From Alphaproteobacteria bacterium (lineage in GTDB: Bacteria > Pseudomonadota > Alphaproteobacteria > Rickettsiales > SXRF01), in the NCBI GenBank assembly GCA_025362975.1, contig JANYES010000005.1, positions 86,592-150,591 on the forward strand: 64,000 bases of DNA. Reading direction: 5' to 3'. Below, in pieces: positions 9,191 through 18,100 of this stretch. The notes beneath the pieces are model-generated. The model ran no database searches. It was not told the origin of the DNA and saw only the letters and a list, made by a program, of their open reading frames with translations. Each line of letters opens with the position of its first letter. The first letter of the stretch is position 1. The position numbers and the translations under genes were made by a program.

Positions 9191-12100
9191 CTTTTCCTCC
9201 GCAATAGCCTGCACACCAGCGCCAGCGCCCAGCATAGCGCCAGCACGTTCAGCGCGCGCCACATCGCAGGCGGGGTAAATGCATAATTGATTTCGTGCTC
9301 ACCGGGCGTCACGTAGACAAACAACCTGTCGCCGGCCACGCGCGGTACGGCTTTTTTGCCGTCGACGCTCAGCGTATTCCACATGAAAGGCGTGGCGTTG
9401 GTCATGAGCCAGGCGCTCACGCCGCTGCGCAGGCGCACCGGCGGCACATCGCCAAAATCATTCGCATCCGGAGCGAAGATGATTTCCTGTCGGGAGTTGT
9501 GCAACGTTGCTATGGGCTGGGGTTCATATAAATCAGCGACACCGTAGGTGAAGGGGAAGTGATTGCGGCACAAGACATTGACGTTTAGACCGTAAAGATT
9601 CACCGCGTGGTTCAGCGGATAAGTACCCAGAATTAACAGCTTCGAACCCAGCTCCACCTGCGTAAGCGTTGTTTCTTCAAAGCTTTCAAAGAACTGCGGC
9701 GTGTTGTAATTCCAGATCGACCAGAACGTGCCGGGCACCCTCAAAAGCTGCCGTCGTTTTTCGTCCGTGGAGAGCCCGGCATTCCCTGACGGCTTCATGA
9801 TGGCCGCCGCATGCGAGATTTTTTGGGTAAAGGCAACCAGCGCGCATAGGCAGATAACCAGCCCGATAATGCGGGTGCGGCGCGTAAACCTCACAGGTTT
9901 GCCGCGTGTTTTTGCCGAGAATGCTGCTCCCAGGAGCAAACACAATGCGATCAGGTTGATGAGCGTCACCAGACGGTATGGGAACTGCATCACGTGCATG
10001 GCACGAGGCAGCAGGTGATCCCACGGATAAAGGCTGACTGAGCACCAGATATAAAAGCTGAACAATACGCACAGCAAGGCCACATAGGCGGTCAGCCGAT
10101 GGCCGAGCTTTTGCTGGCGGGAGAGGGTTGTTATAAATAACAGCGCCATTGCGCCGATGAAAAAGTTGACCGGAGCATCGAGATACGGCGTGCTGATGCT
10201 TTCCAACGGGCCTTTAGTCAACCAGACACGCCGGTCGAAAAGCCACGGCGACAGCCGCGTTACGATCCAGTCGATATCGTCGGAATATAAATTGAAGAAC
10301 CCGCGCGTAGTCACATCGAGCTTGCCCGACGCCGCAAGGTACGCATAGGCAAACGGCGCCAGCAGCGGCGCAAGCGCCAGAGGAATGCCCGCCATGGCGG
10401 GCAACATGCCTTTTCCGGGGGCCAGCCACCACCATAACGGGCACAGCACCGCCATGATGATGCAGCCGTTGAGCAAGGTCAGCGGATGCGTCACCGCCAT
10501 GAGGGCAAACAACAGCAGCGCCCCATCATACCAGCAGAGTTTCTGCCACGCGGTTGGTGCCATGAAACTATTCAGCAGTGCGATCACCCCCGCCGACAGC
10601 GCGACCACTGCAAAAAATTCCGGCAGGGCGCTGCGGTTATAGATATTGGTCAGCGGGTAGATCGCCAGCGTTACGGTGAGCCCAGCCATGCTTGCGAACC
10701 AACGCGGCAGGTCGAGGCGCAGGAGCAAACGCACGAGCGCTGCATGCTGCACCATATACAATCCGTATGCGCAGACGCAGATCGTCGTATACACGCCCGC
10801 CAGCGACGCCACCGTCCCAAGCAGCGGAAAGAAGCCATACCCATAAAAAACCGGAAAGGCAATGCCCACAAGATTGTAGGTGTTGAACACGCCGGGAAAG
10901 GTCCAGTGACTACGCAAATAGGCCGCAGTGTAGCCGATTTCCCAGATATGATTGAACCAGTCGCCGTAAAAATCGTAGCCACCCCAGAGCAGCATGGTTG
11001 GTAGCAACGCGACCAACGCCGCTTCCAGCCACACTGAACGCGCTTTAGCCAGCATCATAGCATGGGAGCCCGCGTGAGCAAACCAGCTCTGAATGCGCGC
11101 GCGCGCGCGCATGGCGTAACCGAGGCACGGCAATGCGGCCGCTGCCGCTTTGCGCTCCAGCCAGATGGTATCCAGACGCAGGAATCCAACCGCCAGCAGC
11201 AATCCGGTGAGGCTAAGGATTTTGCCAAAGGTCCAACCATTTGTAATGACAATGTCGTTTTGCCCCGCGGCCAGTTTCACCACCGCCATTGCCTTATCTG
11301 CCGAGGCATGCGCCACCGGCGCGCCATTTACTGTCAGGCTCAGCCCCGGGTAATAGAACACCGGCAGCTGGTATAGACCTTCTCTGCCGGGTGGAATGTT
11401 CACGGCCAATGTCAGACCGCCACTTGCGGGCGAGCGAGTCGCGCTTCTGGGCAGGATGCGGAAATTACGATCATCGCTATCGGCGCTGGCACGCATGTAA
11501 ACATCATCGACGCGCACATCGCCGTCGGTTTTTTTTACGAAGCTTACCTCGTTCGCCGAAATGCCGATATCTGCCGAGAGGATGAAGTTTCCGTTACCGT
11601 CCGAGCCGCATTCCTGCCGCGGCGGTGCTTTATCGACCAGAAGCTCCAGCGGGCATGCGCGCGAGCCAGCATGCAGGCGCATGCCGATGCGGTAGGACTG
11701 GTCGGGCACGTTATCGTGGTGTAAGCGATAGGTGTGGCTGGTTATATCGGGAGGCAGATCGCCGAAATCCCGAAAATCCGTTCCAACATAGGCGTGGTGG
11801 TCGCTGTTGCCAATCAGGTAATTTTCATCGGCGATATGAGCCGCCGCTACGGTATCGTACTGTGCGCCATAACCGAAATTATGCCATGAACCCAGCGCGT
11901 AGCTGCCTGCCGACCACACCGCGCTCAACGCCAGAACGCCCAGCACCACGCGGTAGACGCGGAGGTGACGAGGGCGCAGGAACACCATAAAATCGGCAAC
12001 CGCCACCGAGCCGAGCAGCGCAATCACCATCAGCAACCGGTTATCCCACTGCACGAAGCTGAACAGGCTGAACACCAACGGGTGAAGCGACGGATAATCG

Positions 12101-15075
12101 CGTGACTGTGTCACGACCCAGATAATCAGCAGCGCCATGAACGCCGCCGCCGTGCCAACCGTCAGGCGCCTGCGTATCACTATTGTTGCCACGCACAACG
12201 CAATAACTGGCCATGCGGCTTGCGGATACCACCAGTCGCGCATGATGAACAGGTTGGAAAGCGTGAGCCCCGAATCCCCCATACCCCAGCAGCAGGCCTG
12301 AATACGCAGCGCAAGAGGCGGCAGCAGCGCTATCGGCAACCAGTACCACGCCGCCATCAGCCCGCCTGCAAACGCGGCCAGGAGGATATAGCTGATCGAT
12401 TTGGCTAGCCCCCTTGTATAGGCATAAATGCACGCCAGCAGTACGATCAAGTTATAGGAAAATACCGAATGAATCGGGTGGATGGGGATATAAAACGCCA
12501 CCAGCACGCTGGTCAGCATGAGCCGAATTTTATACCGCAGCGACAACGTCTCCTGCCGCACAAGGCACATCAGCGCAAAAAGCACCCCCGGAAGCACGAA
12601 AATCGCCACCCATTCCGTATAGAGCGCATCCTGGTACAGCACTGATATATTTTTTGACGAGAACACGCATAATAATCCTGCCACCACCGACAGGCTGCGC
12701 GTACCACCGAGCTTGTGCGCAATCGCATAAATCGAAAGTCCGGCTGCCAGGCAGCACAACGTGATATTGGCAATGACCGCCTGGTAGGGGCCAAGGCCAG
12801 CTGCTATCAGCAGCGCAGGGACCACATAGCCCGTCGCGCCGTAATACTGGAAAAGCGGCATGCGCGTTGCGTTATTCTGCAATGGCGACATCAACGGCAG
12901 CCACTGGCCTTCCAGCCATGCGCTGTAATATTCATAGGCGTAGCGGGTGTGGATCAGGATATCATTCGTGGGGATGCCTTTTTCCGACCAGAGCGGGAAG
13001 GTATACACAAGGCTTGCGAGTACGAACACCCACCCGATAGTCCAGTGCGCGGGCACATGTTTCAGTTTCGGCTCACATGCGCGCCACACGGCTTGCGCAC
13101 GCCATGCGCAATGCTTCGCTTGCGCATGGCCCATACAGGCAAGCATGAGCGTAAGCAATAACCCGATCACACTGATGATTTTTGCCAGTGTCCAGGCATT
13201 GGTAATCTCAATGGAGCTTTTGCCTTTAGGCAACGCAAGCACCACCATCGCGAGATCAGAGGATTGCTGCGTGGCGCGTTGTCCATTGACAAGTATGGAC
13301 ATGCCCGGCCAGTAGGCGATGGGTAGCTGGTAGTTGCCTTCCCGGCCTTCAGGCAGGTTGGGGGATAAGCGGATGCCGCCGGAAATGTGCTCACGTACGG
13401 GTTTGGGCGGCAACTGGCGAAAATGTTTTTCTTCGGCGTCCGGCTCGGCGCGCACGTAAAAATCGACGAAGGTGAAAGGCCCAGACCCGGCGCGCGCAAA
13501 ACGCAGCTGATTCATGTTTACCGGCGTGATCACAATCAAGCCGTAATTGCCGTTACCGTAGTCCTCGCAGTGTTGCTGCGGTTCCTTATCGTCAAGCAGG
13601 ATTTTCAGAGGGCAGCCTTTGCGGGGCGAACCATGTGTCTTGAATGTCAGAATGTAATGCAGGTCGAGGACGCCGTCCTGGACGATGGGAAAGCTACGGT
13701 CCTCAAAACCGGGCTGGCTGAAATCCAACGACTGGAAATCTGTGCCGTGAAGGCGGTAATGCCATGTATTGCCATGAAAATACTCTTCATTACCGATGGT
13801 GCGAACAGCCTCTTCGTTATAGGCGTGGGCGGCGATGAGCTTGCCGCGTAGCGCCACCGGATATTGCAACGCGCCTGCAAAGGCGCACACCGACAGCAAG
13901 GCAAGTGCCGCACGGTAGCGGAACCGGTCCACACGGTCCAGATAGGTGAGGAAATCCGCCGCCGCTATGGCGCCCAATATGCCAAGCGGCAGCAAAAGCG
14001 GATGGTCCCAGGCAGTGAAGAAACTCACGATCTGTATATACCATGCGACGTCGCGGCACTGTGTCACCAGCAGCAGGATCGACACGAACAGGAAGGACGC
14101 CGCTGTTCCCACCGTCACCCGACGCTGGCAGGCCATGTTCAGCAACGCCGCAACGAAGAAATACCAGCCCACCTGCGGCGCATGCATACCGGCGTCCCAG
14201 CCTCCTACAGGGCGGAAGACGGGCCAGAGTGTATCGGTCAGAGTGGCGCCCGTAGAATATAAAACACCCAGCGCCGTGTGAATGCTGACGATCAGGCGGT
14301 CATGCGCGATAGGTAGCCAGTACCATGCGGCGATCAACCCGCCCGCCAACTCGCAGAGCAGGATGGAAACGATACTGCGATAGGCCCTTTTTTGCCAGGC
14401 GTGTATGCAAGCGAGCAGCATAACCAGGTGAAAGGTGAAGAAGGAATGGGTCGGGTGGATGGGGATATACCAGCCGATTAACAGGCACGTGAGGCCAATA
14501 TGAAGCCGGTAATATTTACCACCGCCATCGCTAAGGCGCAGCAGCGCCAAGAAAACCAGCGGCAGGGCGAAAATCGAAACCCATTCGGAATATAGCCCGA
14601 TCGGGTAAAGCACCATCATCGAAACTGGGAAAAACAGGAATAACAACGAGCAGACCGTCGCGGACGCAAGCTTGGCGCCAAGGCGCATAAGTGCCGCCAC
14701 CAGCGCGGCGCTACCTGCGAAACACCATAGCAAGGTATTGGCAATCATGGCATGGTAAGGATTCGCGCCCAGCGCGATCAGCAGCGCCGGGAACATATAG
14801 CCGTTGGCACTATAATACTGAAATACCGGGATGCGTGCCGCGCCGTTTTCCAATGGGACCACCAGCGGCGGGAACTGGCCTTCCCGCCATGCGCGGTAAT
14901 ATTCGTAGGCAAAACGCGTATGCCACCAGATATCGTCGTGGACGGCGATAATCCCCGCATGCGACCACATCGGGAACGTATAGGCAAGGCTTGCAGCCAG
15001 CAGCAGAGCCGCAACACAGGCTCTGGCGGCCATGCTCGTTTTTTTTGTTTCGACTACCGATTCGCTAATGGCCAC
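9187..15075 (-). CDS. Giant three-module membrane protein (PTPS-related / YfhO-like)
   Basis: A 1962-residue protein made of three membrane modules, each followed by an extracytoplasmic beta-rich part: about residues 18-660, 675-1300 and 1340-1962. Modules 1 and 2 are clearly homologous: HTRFAYEYYRAWREGQ and HTRYAYEYYSAWLEGQ; WYIPIHPTHSFF and FYIPIHPIHSVF; PEGREGNYQLPI and PPGREGLYQLPV. Module 3 is divergent (GDWFNHIWEIGYTAAYLRSHW). The pattern resembles the large membrane proteins in Pfam as PTPS-related and YfhO-like, which are thought to be GT-C glycosyltransferases; I assign this from memory. The substrate is unknown. Position in the operon with MBOAT, SGNH and FkbH genes suggests glycan assembly or decoration. 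ATG 15075 follows the acyl carrier protein stop by 20 bases. Confidence 0.8.
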   Translation of the reverse strand: MAISESVVETKKTSMAARACVAALLLAASLAYTFPMWSHAGIIAVHDDIWWHTRFAYEYYRAWREGQFPPLVVPLENGAARIPVFQYYSANGYMFPALLIALGANPYHAMIANTLLWCFAGSAALVAALMRLGAKLASATVCSLLFLFFPVSMMVLYPIGLYSEWVSIFALPLVFLALLRLSDGGGKYYRLHIGLTCLLIGWYIPIHPTHSFFTFHLVMLLACIHAWQKRAYRSIVSILLCELAGGLIAAWYWLPIAHDRLIVSIHTALGVLYSTGATLTDTLWPVFRPVGGWDAGMHAPQVGWYFFVAALLNMACQRRVTVGTAASFLFVSILLLVTQCRDVAWYIQIVSFFTAWDHPLLLPLGILGAIAAADFLTYLDRVDRFRYRAALALLSVCAFAGALQYPVALRGKLIAAHAYNEEAVRTIGNEEYFHGNTWHYRLHGTDFQSLDFSQPGFEDRSFPIVQDGVLDLHYILTFKTHGSPRKGCPLKILLDDKEPQQHCEDYGNGNYGLIVITPVNMNQLRFARAGSGPFTFVDFYVRAEPDAEEKHFRQLPPKPVREHISGGIRLSPNLPEGREGNYQLPIAYWPGMSILVNGQRATQQSSDLAMVVLALPKGKSSIEITNAWTLAKIISVIGLLLTLMLACMGHAQAKHCAWRAQAVWRACEPKLKHVPAHWTIGWVFVLASLVYTFPLWSEKGIPTNDILIHTRYAYEYYSAWLEGQWLPLMSPLQNNATRMPLFQYYGATGYVVPALLIAAGLGPYQAVIANITLCCLAAGLSIYAIAHKLGGTRSLSVVAGLLCVFSSKNISVLYQDALYTEWVAIFVLPGVLFALMCLVRQETLSLRYKIRLMLTSVLVAFYIPIHPIHSVFSYNLIVLLACIYAYTRGLAKSISYILLAAFAGGLMAAWYWLPIALLPPLALRIQACCWGMGDSGLTLSNLFIMRDWWYPQAAWPVIALCVATIVIRRRLTVGTAAAFMALLIIWVVTQSRDYPSLHPLVFSLFSFVQWDNRLLMVIALLGSVAVADFMVFLRPRHLRVYRVVLGVLALSAVWSAGSYALGSWHNFGYGAQYDTVAAAHIADENYLIGNSDHHAYVGTDFRDFGDLPPDITSHTYRLHHDNVPDQSYRIGMRLHAGSRACPLELLVDKAPPRQECGSDGNGNFILSADIGISANEVSFVKKTDGDVRVDDVYMRASADSDDRNFRILPRSATRSPASGGLTLAVNIPPGREGLYQLPVFYYPGLSLTVNGAPVAHASADKAMAVVKLAAGQNDIVITNGWTFGKILSLTGLLLAVGFLRLDTIWLERKAAAAALPCLGYAMRARARIQSWFAHAGSHAMMLAKARSVWLEAALVALLPTMLLWGGYDFYGDWFNHIWEIGYTAAYLRSHWTFPGVFNTYNLVGIAFPVFYGYGFFPLLGTVASLAGVYTTICVCAYGLYMVQHAALVRLLLRLDLPRWFASMAGLTVTLAIYPLTNIYNRSALPEFFAVVALSAGVIALLNSFMAPTAWQKLCWYDGALLLFALMAVTHPLTLLNGCIIMAVLCPLWWWLAPGKGMLPAMAGIPLALAPLLAPFAYAYLAASGKLDVTTRGFFNLYSDDIDWIVTRLSPWLFDRRVWLTKGPLESISTPYLDAPVNFFIGAMALLFITTLSRQQKLGHRLTAYVALLCVLFSFYIWCSVSLYPWDHLLPRAMHVMQFPYRLVTLINLIALCLLLGAAFSAKTRGKPVRFTRRTRIIGLVICLCALVAFTQKISHAAAIMKPSGNAGLSTDEKRRQLLRVPGTFWSIWNYNTPQFFESFEETTLTQVELGSKLLILGTYPLNHAVNLYGLNVNVLCRNHFPFTYGVADLYEPQPIATLHNSRQEIIFAPDANDFGDVPPVRLRSGVSAWLMTNATPFMWNTLSVDGKKAVPRVAGDRLFVYVTPGEHEINYAFTPPAMWRALNVLALCWALALVCRLLRRKR
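11095..11110. repeat. (GC)8 dinucleotide tract in the linker before module 3
   Basis: Sixteen bases of pure GC repeat lie in the coding sequence for the linker between modules 2 and 3 of the giant membrane protein (residues MRARARIQ). A change of one repeat unit would shift the frame and remove module 3. Confidence 0.85.
13102..13129. repeat. Perfect 10-bp inverted repeat in the linker between modules 1 and 2
   Basis: CCATGCGCAA and TTGCGCATGG flank an 8-base loop. It lies inside the coding sequence for the charged linker that joins the first two modules. It may be a fusion scar or a small palindromic repeat; there is no T run, so it is not a terminator. Confidence 0.7.
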
Positions 15076-15095
15076 AACTATCCCTTAAGGAACCA

Positions 15096-15353
15096 CTATC
15101 CCTTGGCCGCGAGTTTTTTCTGCACCAGATCAATCGCATCACCTATATCTTTAAGCCCCTCGATCTCGGCGATCTGGAACTTCACGCCATAACGGCTTTC
15201 GATGGCGATGATGATGTTGATATGGTTAAATGAATCCCATTCTTCGATATCGTGTGCGGTGGTGGCGCGCGTCAGCACCATCGTTTCATCGTCGAAAATC
15301 TCGCGGAAAATGGCTGTAAGCCCTTGCAGCAGCGTCTCCTCATCCATCGCCAT
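15096..15353 (-). CDS. Acyl carrier protein
   Basis: An 85-residue acidic helical protein. The attachment motif is EEWDSFNHI with Ser41 at the place where ACPs carry 4'-phosphopantetheine (usual DSL, here DSF). Helices before and after fit an ACP. Its ATG overlaps the end of the FkbH-like gene by 14 bases, so the two are made together. It is probably the carrier onto which the FkbH-like enzyme loads its substrate, rather than the fatty acid synthesis ACP. No ketosynthase is nearby. Confidence 0.9.
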   Translation of the reverse strand: MAMDEETLLQGLTAIFREIFDDETMVLTRATTAHDIEEWDSFNHINIIIAIESRYGVKFQIAEIEGLKDIGDAIDLVQKKLAAKG

Positions 15354-17163
15354 TTTCCTTTTTCACTGTAATAAACGTGGGACGCTGCGCAAACCCGGTC
15401 AGCGGAAGTATCCATCGGGCATCATTAGCATCTTTGCCCTCACAAGGCAAGAATCCGAGCTTTGCGTAATGGTCGCGCACCATGCCATTTTTAGCCGTGG
15501 CGCGGTATTGCCCGATAAGGTTCACCGCCCCCAGACGCTGCGCCTCGCTGACGGCGAGGTTGAGTGTGGCTTCCTCAACATGGCGGCCGAGCACACGGCA
15601 ACTCATCAGCCAAGTGTCCAGCAGCGCGTCGCCATTGGCATCGAGCTTGCCTATCACGATGCCGATTATGCCATTATCGCCGAACTGGTCGGTCAGGCGC
15701 AGCTGCAACGTAAAGGCGCGCGGATCGAGCATGAGCGCCTGAACATCGCTGTCGGTGTAGCGCTGCGTGGTCAGGTTGAACTGGTTGGTCTTATTGATAA
15801 GCTGCACCACCCGCTGCTGCCCGACGGGCGAAAATGCCCGCCAAAGCAACTCCATATTCAGCCCGCGCAGGTACTCTTCCATGTTAGTCGTCGACGATTT
15901 CAGCGCCTCGCGCTGGACATTGGCCTGATATTGCTGCGTGCGGTCGAAATCTTCCGAGGTGACGTTGAGCGCTTCAAAATAGCCATGCGCGGCGATTGTC
16001 TGCGGGTAGAGTGACGGGTCGTCGGGCAATTCAGGCACCGCCACCATCGGTAATTCCTTACGCATAAGGCTGCGCTCGAAAGGGTTGTCGTCGACAAAAA
16101 CCAGCGAGTCGATGCCGATATTCAGCCTTGCCGCAATCTCGCGCAGATTGCTCGGCTTATCTTGCCAGTTGGCAACGAAACAGGCGATGTCGGAACGTTT
16201 TAGTAGCATGTCGGGATGTTTTTCAAACGGCATCAGCGCGTTCGCCTCGTCGTTTTTTGAACAGACTGCAAGGATCACCCCGCGCGATGCCAGGTCCTTA
16301 GCATAGCGCTGCAACGCGAGATGCGCCTCGCCCGTCGCATTACCCTGCCCGAGCTTGATACCTTCCAGCCCGTCGTCGCCGATTACCCCGCCCCAAAGGG
16401 TATTATCGAGATCGAGCACGAGGCATTTGGAGGAACGCCCGCGCTTCGCCGCGATCAGCCGCGCGGCTAGCTCGCCGTAGAGAAGCGCGGCGGCGGGCGA
16501 GATTTCCTGCTTGGCCATGTGCCACAGTTTCGGGTCGTGCCAGGCATGCATACCATCCATCATTATCCGGTCGTCAAGCGCCAGAAGATCGACGCCTTCT
16601 TCCGCCGCCAGCGGGCGTAAACGCTCATTGAGGGCGAAAGTCAGGCGGCGTAGCGAACCAGGCAGGTGATGTTCATTCCCGCCAAGCAGCGCATGCGCCG
16701 TCGGCATAAACGTTTGCTGGATTATCTGCGCGCCGAAGCTATCGCGCGCAAGTTTCCATAGCTGCGCAAGGCGCGCGCAAGCGGCGTCGAGCGTCGCCTG
16801 CGCTGTGGTCGCGTCCGCCGAGGCGGGCGGGTTGCCGAGGATGTGGTTCGCTTCAAACGCGAACAGCACCGTATTGGGTTTAAACTGATGCAGCGGCGAA
16901 TCCGTATCGTGCAATTCCTTCCTGTACTGGCCATAGCCGCAGGTGTAAGCAGTCATCCATAAATGGCGGGCAAGCGCCGCCACGCGCAGTCCCGGCAGCA
17001 AATGGCCGGTGTTCGCCGAGCCAAGGACGGCGAGGCGCACGGGCTTGGTCTCAAGCCCTTCGGGCGGGGCGGCGAATTCGCGTTTAAGGATGCGATCCAG
17101 TTTAAGGGTTTCGGTCAATCCCTTCGCATCCCGCGCTGCGGCAACGAGCGTGTCCCACGGCAT
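15340..17163 (-). CDS. FkbH-like HAD-superfamily enzyme
   Basis: A 607-residue protein. The first 220 residues form an SGNH-like N-terminal region (LAVLGSANTGHLLPGL). A HAD domain follows with DLDNTLWGGVIG near residue 250, CSKND near 295 and FVDDNPFERS near 350, all typical of FkbH. The C-terminal 200 residues resemble a GNAT-like acetyltransferase region (NKTNQFNLTTQRY). In polyketide pathways FkbH dephosphorylates 1,3-bisphosphoglycerate and loads the glyceryl group on an ACP. Here the partner ACP is encoded directly downstream and there is no polyketide synthase, so a three-carbon or other acyl group may be moved onto a glycan; that is an inference. The start overlaps the methyltransferase stop by one base (TAATG). 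Confidence 0.88.
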   Translation of the reverse strand: MPWDTLVAAARDAKGLTETLKLDRILKREFAAPPEGLETKPVRLAVLGSANTGHLLPGLRVAALARHLWMTAYTCGYGQYRKELHDTDSPLHQFKPNTVLFAFEANHILGNPPASADATTAQATLDAACARLAQLWKLARDSFGAQIIQQTFMPTAHALLGGNEHHLPGSLRRLTFALNERLRPLAAEEGVDLLALDDRIMMDGMHAWHDPKLWHMAKQEISPAAALLYGELAARLIAAKRGRSSKCLVLDLDNTLWGGVIGDDGLEGIKLGQGNATGEAHLALQRYAKDLASRGVILAVCSKNDEANALMPFEKHPDMLLKRSDIACFVANWQDKPSNLREIAARLNIGIDSLVFVDDNPFERSLMRKELPMVAVPELPDDPSLYPQTIAAHGYFEALNVTSEDFDRTQQYQANVQREALKSSTTNMEEYLRGLNMELLWRAFSPVGQQRVVQLINKTNQFNLTTQRYTDSDVQALMLDPRAFTLQLRLTDQFGDNGIIGIVIGKLDANGDALLDTWLMSCRVLGRHVEEATLNLAVSEAQRLGAVNLIGQYRATAKNGMVRDHYAKLGFLPCEGKDANDARWILPLTGFAQRPTFITVKKENGDG

Positions 17164-18074
17164 TACGGCTTCCTCAGCAAAACACCATAGGAAATATCGA
17201 GCTTATGCCTGATATGGTATTCCATTGATTTTGCTTCCAGGGACGGAATGACGGTTTCGCGATCGATCGCAAAGCCTGAATTGAGGATAAGGTCACGTAT
17301 TTCATCGACCGTATTGAACAGGTACACGTGGTCCGGCGCGGGGCAGTTGGCGCAGGTCGTCAGATAAAGCGCGCCGCCTGGCGCAAGATGGTTTTTCAGC
17401 ACTTTAAGCACCGAGGCCGGGTCATCGATATGTTCGAGCACCTCGCCCATGATGATAAAATCATACGGCGTACCAGGTGCGTAATCGGCGATATCGCTTT
17501 GGATGAAGCGCACCTGGCGCATGCGCCGGGGATTGCTGACGGCCAGCAGTTTCTGCGAAAGCTCAATCGACGCGCTGCTGATATCGACCACATCAATGGT
17601 GGCGCCGTCGCTGACACTTTGTAAAAGGTGGTTCAAAAACAATCCCGCCCCGGAGCCGATTTCCAGAAACCGGCCGGACGCAGGCTGCGCATCGGCACAG
17701 CTTTTAAAAAACTGCAGCAGCCGATAATGCGAAAACCACAAAAAGTCCGAAACGGCTAGCCCAAGCATGTAAGACAGCATCTTGTCGGGCTGGCTGTAAA
17801 TCTCGTTCAGGGCTGCATGTTGCGAGTCCATCGAATACGTGCCAGAGCGGATAAAATCCATCCGGCACATCATATACTGCCGGATCATGCCGGTATAGCT
17901 GGCGGCGAGCCCTTCGAGGCCGCCGATATCAGGCTGGTTCCACAACGTTTCGTACTGGTGCAGGAACCGGGCAAAATCCTCACGCGCCTGCGGCGTATGC
18001 GCAAAAAAAAGCGTCAGGCTTTTTTCCTGCAAGGGGGCTTGCCTGTAAACATGCGACAGAAATTCATCGATCAT
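17163..18074 (-). CDS. SAM-dependent methyltransferase
   Basis: A 303-residue soluble protein. The class I SAM-binding motif FLEIGSGAGLFLNHLL lies near residue 138, followed by DVVDISSASIELSQ (acidic residue binding the SAM ribose) and FIIMGEVLEHIDDP near 210. An N-terminal helical region of about 110 residues precedes the fold. AGGAGA lies eight bases before the ATG. Its place between SGNH-like proteins and the FkbH-like enzyme points to methylation of the glycan or its acyl decoration. Target unknown. Confidence 0.85.
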   Translation of the reverse strand: MIDEFLSHVYRQAPLQEKSLTLFFAHTPQAREDFARFLHQYETLWNQPDIGGLEGLAASYTGMIRQYMMCRMDFIRSGTYSMDSQHAALNEIYSQPDKMLSYMLGLAVSDFLWFSHYRLLQFFKSCADAQPASGRFLEIGSGAGLFLNHLLQSVSDGATIDVVDISSASIELSQKLLAVSNPRRMRQVRFIQSDIADYAPGTPYDFIIMGEVLEHIDDPASVLKVLKNHLAPGGALYLTTCANCPAPDHVYLFNTVDEIRDLILNSGFAIDRETVIPSLEAKSMEYHIRHKLDISYGVLLRKP

Positions 18075-18100
18075 GGCGTTTTCTCCTGTTGTTTCAGTTT

